Under the pieces are notes generated by a model. That model was not told where the DNA came from, did not search any database, and worked only from the letters and a program-made list of their open reading frames with translations. The translations under genes were made by a program, and so were the position numbers. From an uncultured Clostridia bacterium (GTDB lineage Bacteria > Bacillota > Clostridia > Christensenellales > Aristaeellaceae), in the NCBI GenBank assembly GCA_934621505.1, contig CAKTUU010000003.1:66301-130300 (forward strand): 64,000 nt of DNA. Direction: 5' to 3'. Below are positions 8,163 through 14,922 of this stretch, piece by piece (position 1 is the stretch's first letter; each line of letters begins with the position of its first letter).

Positions 8163-8231
8163 TTTACGGTTTCTTCATTTTTCAGTTATACATTCTCCAT
8201 GGGTATGGGGTATGCTTGATACCGTATCAAG
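8163..8231 (+). promoter_or_regulatory. promoter and 17-bp palindromic operator of the dnaK-like operon
   Basis: A possible promoter is TTTACG (8163-8168) and TATACA (8187-8192), spacer 18 bp. Downstream, in the leader, is a perfect palindrome: CTTGATAC (8215-8222), a central C, GTATCAAG (8224-8231). It ends 12 nt before the AGGAGG ribosome binding site. It is not a CIRCE element (which has long half-sites and a 9-bp gap) and is not followed by a T-run, so an operator is more likely than a terminator. The CTTGA/TCAAG ends recall HAIR half-sites, but the spacing differs. Confidence 0.55.
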
Positions 8232-8257
8232 AATTGTCAGCCAGGAGGCATTTTGAC

Positions 8258-10045
8258 ATGGGCAAGACCATCGGTATTGATTTAGGCACCACCAATTCCT
8301 GCGTGGCTTTTATGGAAAACGGCGACCCCGTCGTCATCCCGAACGCGGAGGGCGGACGCACCACCCCGTCCGTGGTGGCTTTTACCAAGGACGGCGAACG
8401 TATTGTAGGCGCGGCGGCCAAGCGTCAGGCCGTTACCAATCCCGGGCGCACCATCTCCTCCATCAAACGGGAAATGGGCACGGATAACCGGGTAACCATC
8501 GACGGCAAGAGCTATACACCTCAGGAAATCAGCGCCATTATCCTGCAAAAGTTGAAGCAGGACGCGGAAGCCTATCTGGGAGAGGCCGTCACCGACGCGG
8601 TGATTACGGTGCCCGCTTACTTCAGCGACGGCCAGCGGCAGGCCACCAAGGACGCGGGTAAAATCGCCGGGCTGAACGTGCTGCGCATCATCAACGAGCC
8701 AACCGCCGCCGCTTTGGCCTACGGCATGGATAAGAGCGGCGCGCAGAAAATTATGGTCTTTGACCTGGGCGGCGGCACCTTTGACGTATCCATTCTGGAC
8801 ATCAACGCCGACGTCATCGAGGTGCTGGCCACGGCGGGCAACAACCGTCTGGGCGGCGATGATTTTGACAACTGCGTGGCCAACTATCTGGTGGAGTGCT
8901 TCCAAAAGCAGGAGCACATCGACCTGACCCGGGACACCACCGCCATGAGCCGCATCCGGGAGGCTGCGGAGAAGGCCAAGATTGAACTGAGCTCCGCCAC
9001 CAGCGCCAGCGTCAACCTGCCCTTCCTGTATTCCGATCATAACGGGGCCAGGCATTTGGAAATGACCCTGACACGGGCCAAGTTTGACGAACTGACCGCG
9101 CACCTGGTGGAAGCCACCATGGGCCCGGTGAAGCAGGCCATGGACGACGCCGGTCTGACCCCCAGCGACCTGAGCCGTGTGCTGCTGGTAGGCGGCTCCA
9201 CCCGTATTCCCGCGGTGCAAAGCGCCGTCAAGCGCTTTACCGGCAAGGAGCCCAGCAAGGACATCAACCCGGATGAGTGCGTAGCCATGGGCGCGTGTTT
9301 GCAGGGCGGCGTGCTTAAGGGCGAGGTCAAGGGCCTGCTGCTGCTGGACGTAACGCCGCTGTCCCTGGGCATTGAAACCATGGGCGATGTATTCAGCCGC
9401 ATTATCGACCGCAACACCACCCTGCCGGTAAAGCGCAGTCAGGTGTTTACCACTGCGGCCAATTTCCAGACTAGCGTGGACATTCACGTTTTGCAGGGTG
9501 AGCGGGAAATTGCCAGCTGCAACAAAACCCTGGGCAGGTTCCGCCTCAGCGGCATCCGCCGGGCGCTGCGGGGCGTGCCGCAGATTGAGGTCACCTTCTC
9601 CATCGACGCCAACGGCATTGTGAACGTATCCGCCAAGGATCTGGGCACCGGCAAATTCCAGGAAATTACCCTGACCCAAAGCTCCAACATGTCCTCCGCC
9701 GAGATTGACCAGGCCATCCGGGACGCGGAGCGCTACGCCGCCGAGGACTCCCTGCGCCGCAAGAGCGCCGAACTGCACAACCACGCCGAGGAATTGCTGT
9801 ATCAGGCCAAGAGCGCCCAGAAGAAGCTGAATCCCGAGGACAAGGAGCGCATTGAAGCCCTGCGGAAAAAGGTCAAATCCGCCCTGGACAGCAAGGACGA
9901 TCAGGCGCTGAAAAACGCCACGGAGGAGCTGACCCAGGCGCTGCAGGCGGTAGGCCGCTTTGTGGACAACACGGCTTTCTCCGCCGAGGACGGGGCCATG
10001 GACGCGGACTTTACCTCCAGCGATAACAACAACAGCAGTCACTAA
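8258..10045 (+). CDS. dnaK: DnaK-like Hsp70 chaperone
   Basis: 595 aa, near full length for DnaK (about 610-640). It has an ATPase domain with IGIDLGTTNSCV, FDLGGGTFDVSILD and VLLVGGSTRIPAV, an interdomain linker region GLLLLDVTPLSLGIE, a substrate-binding beta domain and a shortened helical lid ending in an acidic, Ser/Asn-rich tail. The usual GIPPAPRG stretch of the substrate domain reads GIRRALRG here, which is a divergence. The start is fixed by AGGAGG at 8243-8248. Instead of grpE/hrcA, it is followed by a DUF5685 gene and a non-canonical DnaJ gene. It may be a second, specialised DnaK; whether a housekeeping copy exists elsewhere cannot be seen. Confidence 0.92.
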   Translation: MGKTIGIDLGTTNSCVAFMENGDPVVIPNAEGGRTTPSVVAFTKDGERIVGAAAKRQAVTNPGRTISSIKREMGTDNRVTIDGKSYTPQEISAIILQKLKQDAEAYLGEAVTDAVITVPAYFSDGQRQATKDAGKIAGLNVLRIINEPTAAALAYGMDKSGAQKIMVFDLGGGTFDVSILDINADVIEVLATAGNNRLGGDDFDNCVANYLVECFQKQEHIDLTRDTTAMSRIREAAEKAKIELSSATSASVNLPFLYSDHNGARHLEMTLTRAKFDELTAHLVEATMGPVKQAMDDAGLTPSDLSRVLLVGGSTRIPAVQSAVKRFTGKEPSKDINPDECVAMGACLQGGVLKGEVKGLLLLDVTPLSLGIETMGDVFSRIIDRNTTLPVKRSQVFTTAANFQTSVDIHVLQGEREIASCNKTLGRFRLSGIRRALRGVPQIEVTFSIDANGIVNVSAKDLGTGKFQEITLTQSSNMSSAEIDQAIRDAERYAAEDSLRRKSAELHNHAEELLYQAKSAQKKLNPEDKERIEALRKKVKSALDSKDDQALKNATEELTQALQAVGRFVDNTAFSAEDGAMDADFTSSDNNNSSH

Positions 10046-10057
10046 GGAGGCCGGGCC

Positions 10058-10924
10058 TTGTTTGGTTATGTCACCATTGCCGCTGGCAGCCTGACGCAGG
10101 AGCAGCAGGACCGCTACCGGGCCGCCTACTGCGGCTTGTGTCACGAACTGGGGGCCAGGTACGGCTCGGTTGGGCGGCTGACCCTCAGCTTTGACAGCAC
10201 GTTTCTGTATCTGCTGCTCAGCTCCCTGTACGAGCCGGATGAGCAGCGGGGCACGGCCCGCTGCCTGCCTCACCCGTTCAAGCCCCATCCTTGGGTGCGC
10301 AATTCGCTGGCCGCCTACTGCTGCGATATGAACATCGCCCTGGCCTACCACAAATGCCTGGACGACTGGCAGGACGACCACAGCCTGACCGGCAGGGCGG
10401 AAGCCGCGCTGCTGCGTAAGGATTACGAACGCATTGCCGCCTTTTACCCGGAAAAATGCCAGACGCTGGAAAGCTGTCTTAAACAAATTGCCGTTCTGGA
10501 AAAGTCGGATTCTCCTTCGCTGGACCGGCTGGCCAACCTGACCGGTCAGATGCTGGGGACGCTGTACCGCTATCAGGACGACATGTGGGCGGATACCCTT
10601 CAGCAGGTGGGCGAGGGGCTGGGACGTTTCATCTACCTGATGGACGCTTACGACGACCTGGACCGGGACCAACGGCGCAAGCGGTTTAACCCCCTGCTGC
10701 CCTACCGGGATCAGCCGGATTACGAAAGCTTTGTAAAGGAAAGCCTGACCCTGCTGATTGCCGAATGCACCAACGCGTTTGAAACATTACCCCTGGTAAA
10801 AGATATGGACATTTTGCGCAATATCCTGTATGCTGGTTGCTGGTCCCGCTACGAGCAGAAACGCATCCGGCGGGAGCGTAAGCAAGGCGTGCCGGAACGC
10901 ACGCATAAGGAGGACGGGGTATGA
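10058..10924 (+). CDS. DUF5685-like protein
   Basis: 288 aa, apparently all-helical and cytoplasmic. It starts MFGYVT from a TTG codon placed 7 nt after AAGGAGG; no better start is present. Features are a CGLCHELG cysteine pair near residue 27, YCCDMNIALAYHKCLDDWQDD-like Cys/Asp-rich helix near residue 90, and a DAYDDLDRDQRRKRFNP segment near residue 195. These suggest a metal-binding helical bundle. It sits between the Hsp70 and DnaJ genes and overlaps the latter by 4 nt, so it is probably produced with them. The function is unknown; a role with the chaperones is inferred from context only. Confidence 0.7.
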   Translation: MFGYVTIAAGSLTQEQQDRYRAAYCGLCHELGARYGSVGRLTLSFDSTFLYLLLSSLYEPDEQRGTARCLPHPFKPHPWVRNSLAAYCCDMNIALAYHKCLDDWQDDHSLTGRAEAALLRKDYERIAAFYPEKCQTLESCLKQIAVLEKSDSPSLDRLANLTGQMLGTLYRYQDDMWADTLQQVGEGLGRFIYLMDAYDDLDRDQRRKRFNPLLPYRDQPDYESFVKESLTLLIAECTNAFETLPLVKDMDILRNILYAGCWSRYEQKRIRRERKQGVPERTHKEDGV

Positions 10925-11688
10925 GAGACCCCTATGAGGTTTTGGGCGTGCCCCACGGCGCGTCGGATGATGAAATCAAGTCGGCCTACCGCAGGCTGGC
11001 CAAAAAATACCATCCGGATTTGAACGATGGCTCCGCCGAGGCGGAAGCCAAAATGAAGGAGGTAAACGAGGCCTATACCCTGCTGATCAAGCACAAGGAC
11101 CAGTACCAGAGCGGCGGTCAAAGCGGCTATGGCAGCCAGGGCTACAGCGGACAGAGCTACGGCGGCTACAGCGGGCAGGGCTACGGCGGACAAGGGTATG
11201 GCAGTCAGGGCTACGGCAACCGCGGCGGTTTTGACTTTGGCGGCTTCGGCTTTGATTTTGAGGATTTGTTTGGGGGCGGCCAGCGCCGCAATTACCAGAC
11301 CAGCTCGTATACCGAGAACGACCCCCAGCTGAAAAGCGCCGCCCAGGCCGTGCTTTCGGGCCGGTATCAGGAGGCGCTGAACCTGCTGACCGGCGTGCAA
11401 AACCGCAAGGCGGCCTGGTATTACTGGAACGCCCGGGCCAATATGGGTCTTGGCAACCGCATCGCCGCGCTGAACAACGCCCGCACCGCCAGCAATATGG
11501 CCCCGGACGAGCCCGCCTTTCGCGAGCTGCTGGCCCAGCTGAACGCGGGTGGACAGGCCTATGGTCAGCGGGGCGCACAGGGCGGCTTTGGTTCCTATCT
11601 ATGCGCCAATCCCTGTCTGACCCTGATCGCGGCCAATCTGCTGTGCAACTGCTGCTGCGGTTACGGCCGCGGCTTTTATTGCTGCTAA
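10921..11688 (+). CDS. J-domain protein with Gly/Tyr/Gln-rich and Cys-rich regions
   Basis: 255 aa. Residues 3-62 form a J domain with the essential HPD motif (KKYHPDLN). Residues about 64-105 are a low-complexity stretch of repeated GY/GQ units (SGQGYGGQ, GSQGYG), then a GGFGFDFEDLFGG segment. Residues about 135-205 look like TPR-type helices (SGRYQEALNLL, YYWNARANMGLGN). The last 28 residues hold eight cysteines (NPC, CNCCCGYG, YCC). The canonical DnaJ zinc domain (CxxCxGxG) and C-terminal domains are absent, so this is a type III J protein, likely the partner of the adjacent Hsp70. The start overlaps the upstream stop (ATGA). Confidence 0.88.
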   Translation: MRDPYEVLGVPHGASDDEIKSAYRRLAKKYHPDLNDGSAEAEAKMKEVNEAYTLLIKHKDQYQSGGQSGYGSQGYSGQSYGGYSGQGYGGQGYGSQGYGNRGGFDFGGFGFDFEDLFGGGQRRNYQTSSYTENDPQLKSAAQAVLSGRYQEALNLLTGVQNRKAAWYYWNARANMGLGNRIAALNNARTASNMAPDEPAFRELLAQLNAGGQAYGQRGAQGGFGSYLCANPCLTLIAANLLCNCCCGYGRGFYCC

Positions 11689-11713
11689 ACCATTGTGAAA
11701 AGAGGTTATCACC

Positions 11714-12157
11714 ATGTCCTTTTGGGAAAAAATCAAGCAGGCGGCCCGCCGTTTTATGGCTGGCCGTCACGGAGTGGACCAACTGTCCATGGCGCTGCTG
11801 TGGACCGGCCTGGCCTGCTATCTTTTGGGATCGATTATCGGGTCCATTCAGGTTCCCGTCCTGCCTGTTCTGGGCTTTCTGCTAAGCGTGCTGGGCTTTG
11901 CGGCGTATGTGTTTTGCGTCTTTCGCATGTTTTCCCGCAACAACGAAAAGCGCAGCGATGAAAATCGCCGCTATGTGGCCGCCGCTGAAAAGCGGCGCAC
12001 CCTGCGCCGTCAGGCCAAGGTAAGATTTCAAAATCGTAAAAAGTACAAATACTTTAAGTGCCCCGGCTGCAAAGCCTGGCTGCGCGTTCCCCGCGGAACC
12101 GGCGTGGTTACGGTCACTTGCAGCCGCTGCCACAACAGCTTTACCCAGAAGGCCTGA
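11714..12157 (+). CDS. small membrane protein with C-terminal zinc ribbon
   Basis: 147 aa. Two adjacent transmembrane helices (about residues 25-45 and 48-70) are followed by a very basic linker (KRRTLRRQAKVRFQNRKK) and a zinc-ribbon module with CPGC and CSRC separated by about 20 residues. It is 25 nt after the J-protein gene and probably ends that operon. The family is not recognised. The ribbon and basic linker suggest nucleic-acid or protein binding at the inner face of the membrane. The likely start is an ATG after AAAGAGG. Confidence 0.75.
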   Translation: MSFWEKIKQAARRFMAGRHGVDQLSMALLWTGLACYLLGSIIGSIQVPVLPVLGFLLSVLGFAAYVFCVFRMFSRNNEKRSDENRRYVAAAEKRRTLRRQAKVRFQNRKKYKYFKCPGCKAWLRVPRGTGVVTVTCSRCHNSFTQKA

Positions 12158-12160
12158 TAT

Positions 12161-12188
12161 TTGCTTTTTTGCAAAGCTATGCTATAAT
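12161..12188 (+). promoter_or_regulatory. promoter of plsY
   Basis: TTGCTT (12161-12166) and TATAAT (12183-12188) are 16 bp apart in the 80-bp gap between the zinc-ribbon gene and plsY. The -10 box is a perfect consensus. Confidence 0.55.
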
Positions 12189-12238
12189 GATGGATGTTTT
12201 TATAACATACGCTAAATCGCAGAGGGGGGGCCTCATTG

Positions 12239-12865
12239 ATGAAGATTCTGCTTACGTTGCTGACGGCTGCAATCAGCTACCTGCTGGGCTGCTTTTCCAC
12301 CGGCATTACCCTGTCCAGCGCGCAGGGGGTGGATATTCGCAAATTCGGCAGCCATAACACCGGCGCCAGCAACATGCTGCGGGTAATGGGCACCAAGAAT
12401 GGCCTGGCAACCTTTATTGGCGACTTTGCCAAGGCCATGCTGGCCTGTCTGGCCGGTTCGCTGCTTTTACCCGGCGCTACCTTCGGCATCGATCGCTTCG
12501 GCACGCTGCTGGCGGGTCTGTGCGCCATTATCGGCCATAACTGGCCCGTGTTCTACGGCTTTAAGGGCGGCAAGGGCGTGGCCTGCTCCGTAGCGGTGAT
12601 TCTGTTTGTGGATCCCCTGCTGGGCGGCATTTCCATTTTGCTGTGTCTGGCCGTTATCGCCATTACCCGCTACATCAGCGCGGGCAGCATGACCATGCTG
12701 CTCAGCTTTGTGTTGCTGGTGCTGATCTTCCGCTGGGGCAACTGGCCGCTGTGTCTGTTCGCGGTCATTCTGCTGGCCCTGTGCGTGCTGCGCCACCGGG
12801 CCAATATCAAGCGCCTGCTGAACGGCACGGAAAACAAAATCGGCAACAAAGTCAAAGCCAAATAA
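12239..12865 (+). CDS. plsY: acyl-phosphate:glycerol-3-phosphate acyltransferase PlsY
   Basis: 208-aa integral membrane enzyme with about five hydrophobic helices. It transfers the acyl group from acyl-phosphate to glycerol-3-phosphate, the first step of phospholipid synthesis. The family motifs are present: GSHNTGASNMLRVMG (glycerol-phosphate site), GDFAKA, and GHNWPVFYGFKGGKGVA. The ATG at 12239 is preferred to a TTG directly before it; a G-rich stretch (AGAGGGGGGG) is the ribosome binding site. The gene is monocistronic, with its own promoter, and its stop codon lies in the first hairpin copy of a repeat element. Confidence 0.95.
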   Translation: MKILLTLLTAAISYLLGCFSTGITLSSAQGVDIRKFGSHNTGASNMLRVMGTKNGLATFIGDFAKAMLACLAGSLLLPGATFGIDRFGTLLAGLCAIIGHNWPVFYGFKGGKGVACSVAVILFVDPLLGGISILLCLAVIAITRYISAGSMTMLLSFVLLVLIFRWGNWPLCLFAVILLALCVLRHRANIKRLLNGTENKIGNKVKAK

Positions 12866-13062
12866 GCGCCTTCGCGGGCGCTTTCAGCCTGCTGAAAAAA
12901 TCGGAGGTGCAGGAGTCACTGCCTCCTGCCAGGGTTTTAGGGGCAGCGCCCCTAAGCCTTGTGCCACACCTCTTTTCCCGCGAACCAGCGCAGCGTTGTT
13001 CGCGGGCGCGGCATCCAAGCCGCTGTTTGTCAACGATCTATAAGCGCCTTCGCGGGCGCTTT
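12862..13062. repeat. terminator-flanked repeat element, family A, copy 1
   Basis: A 155-bp non-coding core (12885-13039) lies between two identical 23-bp copies of the plsY terminator hairpin (12862-12884 and 13040-13062); only the second copy keeps the T-run. The core starts CAGCCTGCTGAAAAAA and ends GTTTGTCAACGATCT, which are imperfect inverted repeats of each other. Inside are several hairpins, for example CCCGCGAAC with GTTCGCGGG. The core is about 90% identical to that at 50166-50320. I see no credible gene in it. It is probably a MITE-like element with a duplicated target. Confidence 0.8.
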
Positions 13063-13125
13063 TTTGATTGCCCGGCGGCAGCTTTCCCCCATCGCAACTT
13101 TTTTTGAAAAAACCAACCTGTATGC

Positions 13126-13155
13126 TTGACGCTGCTTTTGCGCCCATAGTATAAT
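13126..13155 (+). promoter_or_regulatory. promoter of prfC
   Basis: TTGACG (13126-13131) and TATAAT (13150-13155), spacer 18 bp, 53 nt before the prfC start. Both boxes are close to consensus and lie just downstream of the repeat element. Confidence 0.75.
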
Positions 13156-13207
13156 AAGATGTTGTACTATGTTTTATCCAAGCAGGGAAGAGAGGGACAC
13201 AGCTTCC

Positions 13208-14821
13208 ATGGCAGAAACCACCTTGAGCGCGCAAGCGCTGAAACAGATCGAAAAGCGCCGGACCTTCGCCATCATCAGCCACCCGGACGCGGGTAAAACC
13301 ACCCTGACGGAAAAGCTGCTTTTGTATGGCGGGGCCATTCGTCAGGCAGGCAGCGTCAAGGCCCGCAAGGCCGAGCGTCACGCCACCAGCGACTGGATGG
13401 ATATTGAAAAGCAGCGCGGCATTTCCGTAACCTCCAGCGCCATGCAGTTTGAGTATGACGGCTACCGCATCAACATTCTGGATACCCCCGGCCACCAGGA
13501 CTTCAGCGAGGATACCTACCGTGTGCTGGTAGCCGCCGACGCCGCCGTCATGCTGATTGACGCGGCCAAGGGCGTTGAGGAGCAGACCATTAAGCTGTTT
13601 AAGGTTTGCCGCCTGCGGAACATTCCCATTTTTACCTTTGTCAACAAAATGGACCGTGCGTCCAAGGACCCCTTTGCCCTGATGGAAGAACTGGAGGAGG
13701 TGCTGGGCATCCGGTCCTGCCCCATGAACTGGCCCATCGGCGTGGACGGGGATTTTCAGGGCGTGTACCAGCGCAACAGCGGCAAGGTGCTGCTGTATTC
13801 CGGCGGCAATCACGGCATGAGCATGGCCGACCAACTGTCCGTTGACATTGACAGCCCCGAGGCGGAAAAGGCGCTGGAAAAGCACTACCGCGACCGTCTG
13901 CGGGACGAAATTGAACTGCTGGACGAGGCGGGCGACCCCTTCGACAAGGAAGCGGTGCTAAGCGGTAAGCTGACCCCCCTGTTCTTTGGTTCCGCCGTAA
14001 CCAACTTTGGCGTGGAACCCTTTTTAGAGGCGTTTTTGTCCATTACGCCCCCGCCCCTGCCCCGTGAGGCGGATATTGGAGAAATTCAGCCCACGGACCC
14101 CTATTTCTCCGGTTTCATTTTTAAAATTCAGGCCAACATGAACCCGGCGCACCGGGACCGGCTGGCCTTTGTGCGCATCGTCAGCGGCGAATTTGAAAAG
14201 GGCATGACGGTGTACCATTCCGGTACGGATAAGCAGATGCAGCTGAAGCAGCCCCAGCAGTTTATGGCGGATGAGCGGGAAGCAGTGGAAAACGCCTACG
14301 CCGGCGATATCATCGGCCTGTTTGACCCGGGATGCTTCCATCTGGGCGATACGCTGTCCAACGGGCCCAAGCTGCGCTTTGCCTCCATCCCCGTGTTTGC
14401 GCCGGAGCATTTCGCCCGGGTGCGGCCTGAGGACAGCATGAAGCGCAAGCAGTTTTTAAAGGGCATTATGCAGCTGGCCGAGGAGGGCGCGATTCAAACC
14501 TTCCGCCGCACGGAAACCGGACGCGAGGAATTTTTGGTGGGCGTGGTAGGCGTTTTGCAGTTTGAGGTGCTGGAGCACCGCCTGAAAACCGAGTACGGCG
14601 TAACCATGCTGATGGACCGCCTGCCCTTCCGCTATGTGCGCTGGGTGGTTAAGACCCCTGTGGAGGTGGACAAGCTGAAGCTGACCTCCACCAGCGGCCG
14701 GGCCTTTGACAGCGAGGACCATGATGTGCTGCTGTTTGAAAACGAATGGTCCATTCGTCTGGCCCAGGAAAACAACCAGGGGCTGGAACTGACCGACATC
14801 CGGCAGGATGTCGCCCCCTGA
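13208..14821 (+). CDS. prfC: peptide chain release factor 3
   Basis: 537-aa translational GTPase that recycles RF1/RF2 from the ribosome. The G motifs are SHPDAGKTT (G1), the RGISVTSSAMQF switch, DTPGHQDF (G3) and NKMDR (G4). The C-terminal half matches RF3 (TKQMQLKQPQQFMA region, ending LTDIRQDVAP). The ATG at 13208 lies downstream of the mapped promoter and a weak AGAGAGGG site; an in-frame ATG at 13169 would lie only 14 nt after the -10 box and is unlikely. It is followed by bipA, another GTPase of the same superfamily. Confidence 0.95.
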   Translation: MAETTLSAQALKQIEKRRTFAIISHPDAGKTTLTEKLLLYGGAIRQAGSVKARKAERHATSDWMDIEKQRGISVTSSAMQFEYDGYRINILDTPGHQDFSEDTYRVLVAADAAVMLIDAAKGVEEQTIKLFKVCRLRNIPIFTFVNKMDRASKDPFALMEELEEVLGIRSCPMNWPIGVDGDFQGVYQRNSGKVLLYSGGNHGMSMADQLSVDIDSPEAEKALEKHYRDRLRDEIELLDEAGDPFDKEAVLSGKLTPLFFGSAVTNFGVEPFLEAFLSITPPPLPREADIGEIQPTDPYFSGFIFKIQANMNPAHRDRLAFVRIVSGEFEKGMTVYHSGTDKQMQLKQPQQFMADEREAVENAYAGDIIGLFDPGCFHLGDTLSNGPKLRFASIPVFAPEHFARVRPEDSMKRKQFLKGIMQLAEEGAIQTFRRTETGREEFLVGVVGVLQFEVLEHRLKTEYGVTMLMDRLPFRYVRWVVKTPVEVDKLKLTSTSGRAFDSEDHDVLLFENEWSIRLAQENNQGLELTDIRQDVAP

Positions 14822-14863
14822 TCCGCCGCCTGTCAATCCACAGCCAGGCCTTTGAACACGCCT

Positions 14864-14887
14864 GTTCCCCGCGGGCCTGCGGGGAAC
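14864..14887 (+). terminator. GC-rich hairpin between prfC and bipA
   Basis: GTTCCCCGC (14864-14872) pairs perfectly with GCGGGGAAC (14879-14887). No T-run follows, so it may be a weak terminator, a processing site or an RNA stabiliser between the two GTPase genes. Confidence 0.45.
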
Positions 14888-14922
14888 GGAGCCTCCCAGT
14901 TAAAGAAAGAGGGAATCCTTTT

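Noticed and set aside
8098..8257. CIRCE element upstream of dnaK
   Set aside because: The required TTAGCACTC-N9-GAGTGCTAA pattern is absent; a different palindrome is present.
11100..11230. Tandem DNA repeats resembling a CRISPR or minisatellite
   Set aside because: They are the coding repeats of the Gly/Tyr/Gln region of the J protein, without spacer structure.
11690..11712. Rex operator before the zinc-ribbon protein gene
   Set aside because: TTGTGA is followed by only a poor right half-site; the match is weak and lies between co-transcribed genes.
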